DNA from: Kuafuiihalomonas sp050331295
Lineage (GTDB): Bacteria > Myxococcota > Kuafuiibacteriia > Kuafuiibacteriales > Kuafuiibacteriaceae
Direction: 5' to 3'
DNA length: 64,000 bases
NCBI GenBank assembly: GCA_050331295.1
Contig: JBHJGZ010000002.1
Coordinates: forward strand, 368,495 to 432,494
Shown here: in pieces, positions 52,580-62,900 of the stretch
Layout: every line of letters starts with the position of its first letter
Position numbering within the stretch: position 1 is the first letter of the stretch
Position numbers and translations under genes: made by a program
Notes under the pieces: generated by a model
What the model was told of the DNA's origin: nothing
Databases searched by the model: none
What the model saw: the letters and a program-made list of their open reading frames with translations, nothing else

Positions 52580-53641
52580 ATGATCAGAAAGAGCGCAATC
52601 TGGGCCGCGATGCTCGTTGGATGCGCGGCCAACGAGAGCAAGGCGCCACCCTCTTCCGAATCGACGACCGACACCAAAGCAGCGGTCTCGAGTGACCACC
52701 GGCTTCCGACGGACCAAGTGGTCGCCCGCTGGAACGGCGGTCAAATCACGTACGGAGAGTTGTATGAGCGGCTGGAGTCGCAGCTGAAGCGCGCTCAGAC
52801 GGAGTACCTCAGCGAGGTCAACAAGCTGGAGCAGCAGGGCCTGGAAAGTGCCGTGTTGGAAGCGATCGTCGAAGAAGAAGCGAAGAAGGCCAACACCACC
52901 CCCGAGGAATACCTGAAGAGCCTTCAATCCGAAGATGTGGAGGTGACCGAAGCCGAAATCCAGGCGTTCTACGACCAACGGGTTCGAGGTCGACAGCCGA
53001 TGGAGGCGGTTCGGGAGCGCATCGTGCAGTTCCTTGAAGCGCAGAAGAAGCAAGAGGGGATCCGAGAGGGACTGGAGGCGCTCAAGAAAGAGCGAGGGGT
53101 GAACATCGAGCTCCCCGCACCCGAAGTCCCGAAGGCGGAGTTCAACCTGGCGGGTCGTCCGTTCAAGGGTCCCGAAGACGCCAAAGTCACGTTGGTCGAG
53201 TTCTCGGATTTTCAGTGTCCGTACTGCGCTCGGGCCACCGCTCCGGTGGAGCAGATCCTGGCCGCCTATCCCGAAGACGTGAAGGTGTACTTCCTCCATT
53301 TTCCGCTCAGCTTTCACAAGCAGGCGATGCCCGCCGCCATTGCGGCCGAGTGCGCGCACCAGCAGGGGAGCTTCTGGAAGATGCACGACTTGATGTTCGA
53401 GAATCAGTCCAAGCTGGAAGAGAAGCAGTATGCCGCGTGGGCCCAGGAGTTGGGTCTGGACGCCGAACAGTTCGAGAGCTGCGTCGCTGACCCCAAGACC
53501 CAAGCTCAAGTACGAGCGGACATGGCCATGGGTGAGGCGGCTGGCGTGGGCGGAACGCCCAGCTTCTACATCAACGGAGTCCAGTACAGCCAAGGCGTGC
53601 CGAACGAAGACGCGATCAAGGAAGTTCTCGGCGGCGTCTAG
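52580..53641 (+). CDS. Lipoprotein with SurA-like N-terminus and DsbA-type thioredoxin domain
   Basis: 353 residues. The leader SAIWAAMLVGC gives a lipobox. Residues about 45-170 are charged helices of the SurA/trigger-factor kind (VVARWNGGQITYGELYERLE, EAEIQAFYDQR). The C-terminal half is a DsbA/DsbG-type domain: VTLVEFSDFQCPYCARATAP with the CPYC active site and VGGTPSFYINGVQYSQGV with the cis-Pro. It probably makes or repairs disulfides of exported proteins. The stop overlaps the end of the convergent GTPase gene by four bases. Confidence 0.85.
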   Translation: MIRKSAIWAAMLVGCAANESKAPPSSESTTDTKAAVSSDHRLPTDQVVARWNGGQITYGELYERLESQLKRAQTEYLSEVNKLEQQGLESAVLEAIVEEEAKKANTTPEEYLKSLQSEDVEVTEAEIQAFYDQRVRGRQPMEAVRERIVQFLEAQKKQEGIREGLEALKKERGVNIELPAPEVPKAEFNLAGRPFKGPEDAKVTLVEFSDFQCPYCARATAPVEQILAAYPEDVKVYFLHFPLSFHKQAMPAAIAAECAHQQGSFWKMHDLMFENQSKLEEKQYAAWAQELGLDAEQFESCVADPKTQAQVRADMAMGEAAGVGGTPSFYINGVQYSQGVPNEDAIKEVLGGV

Positions 53642-55068
53642 GCGGCTTCGTCCTGCCCGACCTGGCGGACCCGGGCCCGGATCGCCTTGTAGAGGGCGTC
53701 CAGCGTACCGGGTTTGGGGTCGGGCCCTTCTTTTCGGAGTCGTTCGAAGACCCGGTGCAGTTTTTGTCGCTCGCTTCGGTCGAGGGCGGTGGCGAGTGCC
53801 CCTTCCAGCCGCAGGTTTCCCTGCTCTGTCGAGTTCCGGGCGTGGGCACGGGTCCGAACGGCATCATAGTGGAGAAGAGCCCGATCCAACAGCACGAAGG
53901 GGAAGTTGGGATGTTTGAACGGACCGACCCGGACCCGAGCTTCACTGGAAAATGCGCGACGGAATCGACTGGAGAGGCCATCCAGGCTCGTGGCTTTGGC
54001 CAATCGGCGCTGGAGATGGAGCATGCCGGCGCCTGCGCCCATGGCAGCCCCGATGGCGGTGCCGGCCAGGAACGATGAGCCCCCTACACTGGCATCCAAG
54101 ACACTCCCAGCCACCGCCCCGCTCACCGTGTAGAGGGTGACGAGCTGCCCGGGCGACAGACCCAGCACTCTCCAGGTCTTCTTGGCGAACAGGTCTTCAC
54201 CGAAGATCGGACGGTCTAGTTCGCCGGCATGCTGCCAGTTGACGTGGTGGTGTCGGTATAGCGTCTCGACCTCCAGCCGAGCCTTTTCCTCTCGCTTTCG
54301 CAGGTGCTCGTGAAACTCCTGTTCCAATTTGTGGGGCTGCTGCCGCTCGGAATCCGTCGCCTCCAGCGTAAAGGTCAGGCACTCCAGCAGGAGACGACTG
54401 ATGATGTGCACGACCTCTGCTCGGCGACGCTCACGCTCTTGTTTCAGTGCGTCGATGGCCCGCGCAAGGTTCGTTTCCAGCTGTGGTTCGAGCTCCTTGA
54501 ACGTGGAAAGAAGCTTCATGCGTTCGGAGAAACTGGCGGAGTGTGCGTCGAAGTCTCGGACCACCTTGAAGTACTGATCCAGCGCCCGTCGCCATGTCGA
54601 TGAGTGGTCCTCGTCCCCGATCCGGTTGATGAGAGCCATGCTGGGCCGTCCGGTCCATCGCAGGATCTCCATCTCGGTCTGATAGTTCTCGCGGTACGGT
54701 TTGGTCCCATCCACGACGTAGAGGATGAGCGCCCCTTCCAGGATCGGACGCAGAAGCTCGCACTCCTCCACGAAGTCCGAAGAACTCTGGTGGGCCGCAA
54801 CGAACGCATGAACGCGAGCTTCGCGCTGATCTGCGGTGACCTCGGCCTCCTTGAGCCACGACAGCACCGAGGCCGCGTCTTCGAACCCCGGCGTGTCGAC
54901 CAAGACGAATAACGTCTCGTCGTCGACGATGACCGGATAGCGACGGCAGCGACGCGTGGTGCCGGGAAGAGGAGAGATGGCGATCTGGTCATTCTCCGCC
55001 AAGGTTGCGATGATGCTGCTCTTCCCTTTGTTGACGCGTCCGACCACCGCGAATTCTGGTGCTGTCAT
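53638..55068 (-). CDS. GTPase with DUF3482 C-terminal domain
   Basis: 476 residues. The N-terminal G domain has VVGRVNKGKSSIIATL (G1), PGTTRRCRRYPV (G2), VDTPGFEDAASVLSW (G3) and a likely G4 in MALINRIGDEDH. The C-terminal DUF3482 region has a hydrophobic pair (LVTLYTVSGAVAGSVLDASV, AGTAIGAAMGAGAGML) that may insert in the membrane. The family is known almost only by its pairing with DUF2868 proteins. ATG at 55068 overlaps the stop of the DUF2868 gene (ATGA). Confidence 0.85.
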   Translation of the reverse strand: MTAPEFAVVGRVNKGKSSIIATLAENDQIAISPLPGTTRRCRRYPVIVDDETLFVLVDTPGFEDAASVLSWLKEAEVTADQREARVHAFVAAHQSSSDFVEECELLRPILEGALILYVVDGTKPYRENYQTEMEILRWTGRPSMALINRIGDEDHSSTWRRALDQYFKVVRDFDAHSASFSERMKLLSTFKELEPQLETNLARAIDALKQERERRRAEVVHIISRLLLECLTFTLEATDSERQQPHKLEQEFHEHLRKREEKARLEVETLYRHHHVNWQHAGELDRPIFGEDLFAKKTWRVLGLSPGQLVTLYTVSGAVAGSVLDASVGGSSFLAGTAIGAAMGAGAGMLHLQRRLAKATSLDGLSSRFRRAFSSEARVRVGPFKHPNFPFVLLDRALLHYDAVRTRAHARNSTEQGNLRLEGALATALDRSERQKLHRVFERLRKEGPDPKPGTLDALYKAIRARVRQVGQDEAA

Positions 55069-56603
55069 GGGGCTCGGAGCCTTTCCACCGCGAGATATGG
55101 ATCTTCCAGCAAGGTCAATCGATCCTGCCACACCTGCAGATCCTGGTGCGCGGCCGGTTCAAATCCGTCGGCATCCAGCCTCGAGTACGGCGCAACCCAG
55201 ATCGGTCGCCGGGCACCCACGATTTGGCGGATCTCCGAGAGGAAGCGACGAATCGCCTTATCGGGGGGCTCCCAGCTCTCCACCAATACCACGACGGACC
55301 CAGACCCGCCGGCGAGCGCCTCAACCGCATCGCGTTCCCGATCGCGATGGATGCCCAGCAGTCGAATCTTGATCTCGACTTCGAAGCCGAAAGTCTTCTT
55401 CACCGCTCGCTCGGCCCGAGGCGGAACATCGTGCCGATAGGCAATCAGGGTGCAGAGTTCGGCCGGGCCGTCATGCTGGTCGTCGGATGCCGCTTCCATG
55501 CGGGACAGAACGGAGGACGAAGGCGTCGCGCCGTCCTCGTCGTCATCTCCGGCACTCAAGCGGACCCGGGGCACCGTCATGCGACGGATGAGTTGCTCCA
55601 CCGACGGGATGTCGGTTGGGAAACGTCGAAGTGCGCGTCGGGTAAACGCCAGCGCCATCCCGAGGAACACCAAGCGCGGAAGGAGACCGTAGGTGATGAC
55701 GCCGGCCAGGAGGAACGGCCACCAACCTCCGACCCAGTCCAGGTCACCACGTTGGCCGGGGGGAGCTTCTTGGAACCGACCCTCGAGCCGAGAGTACTGG
55801 GTGGCGGAGATCAGCTCTCGGCAGGGTACCGCCGCCGGCACCATCTCGGCCCAGGGTATAGAGATCGTGTGGGTGATCCGATGGACCCATGCTTCATCCA
55901 GAGCTCGGCCCGTCGTGCTCCAGCCGAAGGCGAGGTCACTGAAGAGAATCAACCGCAGACAGCAAGCCAGGACGCCGAGATTCAAGAACACCGCGAAGAT
56001 CTGGCTGCGGCCGACGAGCAGCCAAAACTCGACCGGGGCATGAAGAGAAGCGCGAGTTCGGAGGCGGCTGCGGACGATCTGGGCTTCCTCCGAAAGTCGT
56101 TCCTCCAGCGGGCTCAGCCATCTCTGGATCCGTCCGCTCAGCCAGCGCAAGAGCGCGATCCCATCCGACAGCAACGGCAGACGCGGGAACGCTCGGATGA
56201 GCGGAACCGCCAGGAGGAAGAGGACGGACAAGACGGCTTGCGCGACGATGAGGGTGAGAACGAACGTTCCGACGTTCACCGGCGGCCCGCCTTGCCGGTA
56301 CGCGAGGAGGGCTGATGCCAGACCCCATCCCGATCCGAATCCCAGTACGGCCAGTCCGTAGCCCAGGATGCGTAGAGCGACCGTCGCGCGCCGCCCATAG
56401 CTGAGATGGTCTTCGGAACGCAGCGCCTCGAGCCACGCTCGAAGCAGGTCGCGTCGCTTGGATGGGCGCCTCAGATCTTTCGGGGAGGGCGGCGGTTTGA
56501 GCTTGAGATAGACGTGTCGGTCCCGCGAACGGACGTGCTCCGGGTCGAGCTCTTCGTCCAGAGCGACCCGCGCTTCAAAGTCGATGAGGTCTGCGAGTCG
56601 CAA
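55065..56603 (-). CDS. DUF2868 membrane protein
   Basis: 512 residues. About four membrane helices (ALRILGYGLAVLGFGSGWGL, FVLTLIVAQAVLSVLFLLAV, IFAVFLNLGVLACCLRLILF, WPFLLAGVITYGLLPRLVFL). The rest is cytosolic, with DDDEDGATPSSSVLSRME as an acidic linker and a C-terminal fold containing SVVVLVESWEPPDKAIRRFL. It is always found, as far as I recall, next to a DUF3482 GTPase, as here with ATGA coupling. The function of the pair is unknown. Confidence 0.85.
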   Translation of the reverse strand: MRLADLIDFEARVALDEELDPEHVRSRDRHVYLKLKPPPSPKDLRRPSKRRDLLRAWLEALRSEDHLSYGRRATVALRILGYGLAVLGFGSGWGLASALLAYRQGGPPVNVGTFVLTLIVAQAVLSVLFLLAVPLIRAFPRLPLLSDGIALLRWLSGRIQRWLSPLEERLSEEAQIVRSRLRTRASLHAPVEFWLLVGRSQIFAVFLNLGVLACCLRLILFSDLAFGWSTTGRALDEAWVHRITHTISIPWAEMVPAAVPCRELISATQYSRLEGRFQEAPPGQRGDLDWVGGWWPFLLAGVITYGLLPRLVFLGMALAFTRRALRRFPTDIPSVEQLIRRMTVPRVRLSAGDDDEDGATPSSSVLSRMEAASDDQHDGPAELCTLIAYRHDVPPRAERAVKKTFGFEVEIKIRLLGIHRDRERDAVEALAGGSGSVVVLVESWEPPDKAIRRFLSEIRQIVGARRPIWVAPYSRLDADGFEPAAHQDLQVWQDRLTLLEDPYLAVERLRAP

Positions 56604-56624
56604 TGGCAGGTCAGGATACCCTAC

Positions 56625-58721
56625 CTACTTCTTTTCCGCTTCGAGCTTTGCTCGGTAAGCCTCGACCAACTTCTCTTCCACCTCGGTCGGCGTGAGCGCG
56701 TATTTCGAGAACTCCATCGTGAACTCCGCCTTGCCCTGGGTCGCAGAGCGCAGCGTGGTGGCGTAGCCGAACATCTCGGCCAACGGGACTTCAGCCTCCG
56801 TCCGGGTCATCCCGCCGTCCTCCGAGGACCCGAGCACGATGCCGCGCCGCTGCATGATGGTGGTGAGGACGTTGCCGGCGTGTTCGCTGGGCCCCTCGAC
56901 CTCGACCTTCATGATCGGTTCCAGGACACGTGGCTTGGCTTTGTCATAGGTTTCGCGCCACGCGCCGCGGGCCGCCTCCTGGAACGCGATGTCGGAGGAA
57001 TCCACGGGGTGATACTGGCCGTCGTTCAGGTGGACCTTGACGTTCACCACCGGCACTCCGATGCGGCGTCCTTTGTCGAGTTGTGACTTGAACCCCTTCT
57101 CCACGGACGGGATGAACTGCTTTGGAATCGAGCCTCCGACGATGTGGTCCTCGAACGCGAAATCTTCCTCCTCCAACGGCTCGATGGAGCCGACGACGCG
57201 GCCGAACTGACCTGAACCGCCGGTCTGCTTCTTGTGGGTGTAGGCGTAGTCCACCTTCTTGGTGATGGTTTCGCGGTACGCGACCTGCGGCGGGGACGTC
57301 TCCACCGTGCAGTTGTACTCGCGCTTCATCCGCTCGATGTAGACGTCGAGCTGAAGTTCGCCCATGCCGGAGATGACGGTTTCACCGGATTCCTGGTCCA
57401 CGCCGGCCCGAAACGTCGGGTCCTCTTTCACGAATCGCTGGAGCGCCTTGGAGAGGTTTTGTTCCGACTTCGCGTCCTTCGGCTTGATGGACAGCGAGAT
57501 CACGGGATCCGGCACGAACATCGAGGTCATCGTGAAACCGACCGTGCCATCCGTGAACGTGTCCCCCGAGGCACAATCCAGACCGAAAATGGCCACGATG
57601 TCCCCGGCCTGCGTGTCGTCGATGTCCTCCATGTCCGATGCGTGCATCCGAACCAAGCGGGCCACCTTGGTCTTCTTCCCAGTGCGCTGATTGTGCACGA
57701 ACTGGTCGCGGTTGAGCGTCCCCTGGTAGACCCGCATGTACGTCAACTGACCGTAGCGGCCGTCTTCCAGCTTGAAGGCCAGACCGACGAAAGGGGCGCT
57801 CGGGTCGGATGGGAGGACCACCGTTTCGCCTTCCGTTCCGTCTTTGGCGACCGAGATGGCGCTGTTTTCCACGTCGTTCGGTGTGGGGAGGTAGTCGATG
57901 ACCGCGTCGAGGAGCTTCTGCACACCTTTGTTCTTGTAGGCGGAGCCCATGAACACGGGCGTGAGTTGAAGGGAGAGCGTGCCACGCCGAATCGCTTCCC
58001 TCACCATCTCCGGCTGAACGTTCTCTTCGAGGATCGCCTCCATGAGCTCGTCCGAGAACAGTGAGACCGAGTCCAGCAGCTTGTCCCGGTACTCCACGGC
58101 CTGGTCTCGAAGCTCGGCCGGCACCTCTTCTTCGCGGAGTTGCTGGCCGTTTGGGCCCTCGAAGTAGATCGCCTTCATCGTGACGAGATCCACGATGCCG
58201 ACGTGCTTGTCCTCGAGGCCAATGGGGATCTGCATCAGGACGGCGTTGTGGCCGAGCTTGTCGACCAGGCTCTTCGCGGCGCGGAACGGGTCCGCCCCGG
58301 TTCGGTCGCACTTGTTGATGAAGGCCAGCCGCGGCACGTTGTACCGCTTCATCTGACGGTCGACCGTATAAGACTGCGACTGAACGCCGGCGACGGAATC
58401 CAGTACCAGAATGGCGCCGTCCAGGACCCTGAGGGACCGTTCGACCTCGATGGTGAAGTCGACGTGTCCTGGAGTGTCGATGATGTTGATGTGGTGCTTC
58501 TTCCACATGCAGTGGGTGGCGGCCGACGCGATGGTGATGCCGCGCTCCCGCTCCAGCTCCATGGAGTCCATCTTCGCGCCCACGCCGTCCTTGCCCTTCA
58601 CCTCGTGGATGGCGTGGACCCGGTTCGTGTAGAACAGGATCCGCTCGGTGAGCGTGGTCTTCCCGCTGTCGATGTGCGCGGAGATACCGATGTTCCGGAT
58701 GGTGTTCAGGTCTTTGATCAC
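56625..58721 (-). CDS. fusA: Elongation factor G, spd/mitochondrial EF-G1-like
   Basis: 698 residues. All five EF-G domains are present: G1 AHIDSGKTTLTERILFYT, G3 IDTPGHVDFTIEVERSL, G4 FINKCDRTGAD, then the domain III-V features FRAGVDQESGETVISGMGEL and HKKQTGGSGQFGRV. VQSQSYTVDRQMKRYNVPR is the form seen in mitochondrial EF-G1 and spirochaete/planctomycete/deltaproteobacterial spdEF-G1, which act in elongation. GTG at 58721 is chosen at the family start (KDLNTIRNIGISAHI); the longer frame adds an unrelated leader. It is not in a str operon here, so a second EF-G (spdEF-G2) may exist elsewhere. Confidence 0.92.
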   Translation of the reverse strand: MIKDLNTIRNIGISAHIDSGKTTLTERILFYTNRVHAIHEVKGKDGVGAKMDSMELERERGITIASAATHCMWKKHHINIIDTPGHVDFTIEVERSLRVLDGAILVLDSVAGVQSQSYTVDRQMKRYNVPRLAFINKCDRTGADPFRAAKSLVDKLGHNAVLMQIPIGLEDKHVGIVDLVTMKAIYFEGPNGQQLREEEVPAELRDQAVEYRDKLLDSVSLFSDELMEAILEENVQPEMVREAIRRGTLSLQLTPVFMGSAYKNKGVQKLLDAVIDYLPTPNDVENSAISVAKDGTEGETVVLPSDPSAPFVGLAFKLEDGRYGQLTYMRVYQGTLNRDQFVHNQRTGKKTKVARLVRMHASDMEDIDDTQAGDIVAIFGLDCASGDTFTDGTVGFTMTSMFVPDPVISLSIKPKDAKSEQNLSKALQRFVKEDPTFRAGVDQESGETVISGMGELQLDVYIERMKREYNCTVETSPPQVAYRETITKKVDYAYTHKKQTGGSGQFGRVVGSIEPLEEEDFAFEDHIVGGSIPKQFIPSVEKGFKSQLDKGRRIGVPVVNVKVHLNDGQYHPVDSSDIAFQEAARGAWRETYDKAKPRVLEPIMKVEVEGPSEHAGNVLTTIMQRRGIVLGSSEDGGMTRTEAEVPLAEMFGYATTLRSATQGKAEFTMEFSKYALTPTEVEEKLVEAYRAKLEAEKK

Positions 58722-58914
58722 GGCCGGGCGGGGATACAGCTCAATGGACTCGGCTTGTAAAGAAACGAGTGCTCCTGCGAACACGACCAGGAGATTCTGC
58801 GTTCCAGGACCCACGAAGGTCGAAACTCGTGGGGTTAAGTTGTCGTGGGAGGCACGATGTCAATCAGTGGGCACCCGCGATCATTTCGTTCTGACCAGGA
58901 GGTTTTTGCCGACG

Positions 58915-59979
58915 ATGGTGGCCTCCGGGGTCATTTGGGCCGCATCCGTCGGCTGTGGTCGGCCCAAGGCAGCGGAGCCCAAGGCCGACGCGGCCAAGGT
59001 GGTGGTCGAAGTGGAGCCGGTCCGTTCTGGCCGTCTGAAGCAGACGTGGACCTTTGCGGGCGAGATCCAGGCCGCGGCGCGCTCCGAGCTGGCGGCCGGG
59101 GCCGACGGCGAGGTGGTTCGTGTCTCCGTAGAGTTGGGAGACCGCATCCGAACCGGCCAAAACTTGGTCACGGTGGACGAACGACTGGCTCGGGCGCGAC
59201 TCGCCACCGCCCAGGCCGAAGCGCGGCGCGCCCGGGCCCAACTCGAGTTGGCGCAGACCGAGCTCACGCGTTTGGAGCAGCTCAAGCCCGGGATCGTGCC
59301 GGCGGTGGACCTGGACAGAGCTCGGTCGACCCTTCGCGAGCGGTCGGCACAGGTCGAGGCGGCCGACGCGTTCGTGGGCGAAGCCGAAGCCACGCTGGCG
59401 CTCCACCGGGTGAACGCGCCGTTCGACGGCGTCGTCGTGGAGCGAAGGGTCGACCCGGGAGCATGGGTTCGCTCCGGTGATCCGGTGCTTCAGGTGGTCT
59501 CTACAGAGAGCGTGGACGTGATTCTGGACGCCCATCAGGTGCTGCTTCGGCACATCGCGCCCGGCGTCCGAGCGCGCGCCCCCGACCTGAACGACGTCGT
59601 GCTCGAGGTCGCCGGAGTGGTGCCGGCGCTCGACCCGGTTCGCCGAACGGCCCGGGTCCGGCTCGTGCCCGCCGATGAAGACTCCCGGCGGCAGCTCCTC
59701 CCGGGAGCCGCGGTTTCGGTGGCGTTCGAGGTCGCGCTGGGCTCGGATGCCGACGGCGGCGTGTTGGTCCCGCGGGATGCGCTACTGGTCAGTCCGAGCG
59801 AAACGCGGGTAGCCACGGTCGAAGACGGTATCGCCGATGTGTTCCCGGTCGAGGTCTTGGCGCGATCGGCTGAATCCGCCTTGGTCAGGGCGGACCGGCT
59901 CGAGGCTGGCGCCATGGTGGTCGTACGAGGCAACGAGCGCCTTCGACCCGGGCAGTCCGTACAGGTTCAGGGCCGCTGA
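58915..59979 (+). CDS. RND efflux periplasmic adaptor (membrane fusion protein)
   Basis: 354 residues. The short leader VASGVIWAASVGC ends in a likely lipobox. Barrel-sandwich halves (EIQAAARSELAAGADGEVVR, VNAPFDGVVVERRVDPGAWV) flank a helical hairpin (ARLATAQAEARRARAQLELA). The gene starts a three-gene efflux operon: adaptor, pump (two bases later) and TolC-like protein. AGGAGG lies 12 bases before ATG at 58915, a little far. Substrate is unknown. Confidence 0.88.
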   Translation: MVASGVIWAASVGCGRPKAAEPKADAAKVVVEVEPVRSGRLKQTWTFAGEIQAAARSELAAGADGEVVRVSVELGDRIRTGQNLVTVDERLARARLATAQAEARRARAQLELAQTELTRLEQLKPGIVPAVDLDRARSTLRERSAQVEAADAFVGEAEATLALHRVNAPFDGVVVERRVDPGAWVRSGDPVLQVVSTESVDVILDAHQVLLRHIAPGVRARAPDLNDVVLEVAGVVPALDPVRRTARVRLVPADEDSRRQLLPGAAVSVAFEVALGSDADGGVLVPRDALLVSPSETRVATVEDGIADVFPVEVLARSAESALVRADRLEAGAMVVVRGNERLRPGQSVQVQGR

Positions 59980-59981
59980 CG

Positions 59982-62900
59982 GTGGAGGACAGCGGAGGTC
60001 TCATCGGCCTGGCCGTGCGCCGGCCGGTCTCGGTGCTGTCGGGTGTCATCCTGGTCTGTCTGCTCGGTGCGCTCGCCCTGATGCAGCTGCCCCTCCAGCT
60101 GACGCCCGACATTGCGATTCCAACCCTGACCATCAATACCCGCTGGCCGGGAGCTTCGCCGGCGGAGGTCGAGTCCGAGATCCTGGAGGAGCAAGAAGAG
60201 GCGCTGAAGACGCTCACCGGCCTGGAGCGGATGGAAAGCGAAGCCGAGGTGGACCAAGCGGTCCTTCGGCTGGAGATGCAGGTGGGGACGCCCACCCAGG
60301 AGGCGTTGGTGAGGGCCACCAACCTTTTGTCCCAGGTCCCCGACTACCCGGACGCCGCCGACCAGCCGGTGGTAGAAAGCGCGGACGACTCGGGACCGCC
60401 CTTGGCCGTTCTGACCGTCACCGCGCGCGACGGACGGGATCCGGGCTCCTATCGAACTTGGGTGGCCGAGAACGTTCAGCCTCGCCTCGACCGCATCGTC
60501 GGCGTGTCGGGCTCGGTTCTGTTCGGCGGGCAAGACCGGGAGGTCCGGATCAACTTCGACCCTCAGGCGCTGGCGACGCGAGGCTTCACCATCCGTCGTG
60601 TCGCCGATGCAGTCCAAGCAGAGCTCAGGGATGTTTCGGCTGGCGACGTGACGTTGGGAAAGCGCCAACTCCTGGTACGGACGCTTCTCGCTCCGGAGAG
60701 ACCGGAAGACCTGGAGGACGTGGTCTTGGCGCATCCCCCGGACCGCGGCCCGATCCGGCTCCGGGATGTGGCCGAGGTGCAATACGGCTTGCGAAAGCCG
60801 AGGGCTCGGGTGCTTTCCGACGACCGCCCGTCCATGGTGTTCCTCTTGTTTCGAGAGGCTGGGACCAACGTGCTGGAGGTGACGCGCGCCATCCGAGACG
60901 AAGTTCAAGACGTCCAACGCGAGCTTCTCGAAGCCCGCGGCCTCGAGATGTCGGTGGTGTCGGACCAAGTGGAATACATCGAATCCGCATTGAGCCTGGT
61001 ACGGCAGAATCTCGTCCTCGGCGGGGTACTGGCCGTGTTGGTGCTGTTCGTCTTCCTCGGAAGTCTGCGGGCGTCCGCGGTCATCAGCGTGGCGATTCCG
61101 GTATGCACGCTGGGAACCGCCTTGGGAATGGCCGTTCTGGGCCGCACCATCAACGTGATCTCACTGGCGGGAATGGCCTTCGCTGTCGGGATGGTCGTGG
61201 ACAATGCCATCGTCGTGCTCGAGAACATCGACAGCCACCGGCAAAAGCACCCGTCGGTATCGATGGCCGCGCTGATGGGAACCCGCGAGGTGTGGGGTGC
61301 CGTGCTCGCCAGCACGTTGACGACCATCGTGGTGTTTCTGCCGGTCATCACTTGGAGAGACGAGGTTGGAGAGATCTTGCGTGACGTCGCGGTGGCCATC
61401 TCGTTGGCGGTGGCCATGAGCCTTTTCGTCTCCGTGCTCGTGATTCCGAGCTTCGCCGCGGCCTTTCTGGCCGGAGAGACCAAGGTCGTCCGCCGCAGTC
61501 GGATCCGGGACGCCGCGATGCGGTTCAAGGGGCTGATCGGTGACCTCGTGGCGAGCCTGGTGGCGAAACCGAGTCGGGCGCTGGCCGTGGTGCTGTCGAC
61601 GGTCGTCGCGTCGGGGCTCACAGCGTGGCTCCTGCTGCCTCCCATGGAGTATCTTCCCACCGGCAACCGGGGTTTCATTTTCGGACTGCTGGTTCCACCA
61701 CCTGGTTTGTCCGTCGAGGACATGGGGAGGGTCGGGGCGCGCCTTCAGGATCGAATGGTCCCCCACGTGGGCCACGCCAAGGATGGCATCCCCGCGCTCC
61801 AACGATGGGTGTTTGCGGGCCGACCCAATCGCATCTTCACGGGCGTAGGCGTCGAGAATCCGGAGGACACGAAGGAGGTGGTTCGTTGGTATCGCGAGAT
61901 ATTGAAGGACGTGCCGGGCATGTTCGCCATCGCCAACCAGGCCAGCATTTTCGGACGAAGCTTGAGCGGTGCCCGCAGCATCGACGTAGAGATTCAGGGG
62001 GGTGACCTGACGACCCTCGTCGGCGTGGGCGCCAGGCTTCTCGAGGCCATCCAACAAGCCATCCCGGGCTGCCAGGTCCGACCGCAGCCGTCCCTGGAAC
62101 CCGGCGCCCCCGAACTCCACGTTCGGCCGAACCGCGACCAGGTGTCGAGGCTGGGGCTTTCTCCCGCCGACGTAGGTCTCGCGGTCGATGCCTTGGTGGA
62201 CGGAAGCATCATCGGCGAGGTGGGTCCGGCCGGCGACGTGAAAGTGGACGTGGTTCTGGCCGCGAAGAATGAAGGCTTGCGCCGCACGCCAGCGGAGATT
62301 GAGGCTGCCCCGCTGGCCAGTCCTTCGGGTCAGGTCGTTCCCCTGGGTTCGGTGGCGCAGGTGGAAGAAGCGCTGGGTCCGACCAAGATCCGACGGGTGG
62401 AGCGACAACGCACCATCTCTTTGGACGTGAGTCCCCCTGAGTCGGTCCCGCTGGAGACCGCCATCGATACGATTCGAGAGCTGATCTCCGCGCAGCAGCG
62501 TGAAGGGAACATTCCGTACGGCGTGACCACGCGACTGGAGGGTTCGGCCGGTGACCTGGAGCGGGCAAAGGTGCGATTCGGCTGGGTGCTGTTGGCCGCG
62601 GTGGTGATCAGCTACCTTTTGATGTCCGGACTCTTCGAAGACTTTCTCGCGCCCGTGGCCGTCTTGGTGACGGTGCCGTTTGCGGCCGCCGGCGGTATCG
62701 TCAACCTCCGCGTCGTGGACTTGCTGCTGGGGCCTCAGCCCTTCGACCTCGTGACCGCAGTCGGTTTCATCATCTTGATCGGAGTGGTGGTGAACAATGC
62801 CATTCTGGTGGTGGACGGGGCGATGGTCCGGCTTCAGGGCGGTCACGATCTCGCCGACGCGGTCGGCATGTCGGTGCAGTCGCGACTGCGACCCATCTTC

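Noticed and set aside
61180..61230. VDN rather than VDD in TM4 of the RND pump, as a possible loss of function
   Set aside because: VDNAIVVLEN is a common form in RND transporters; one Asp is retained.
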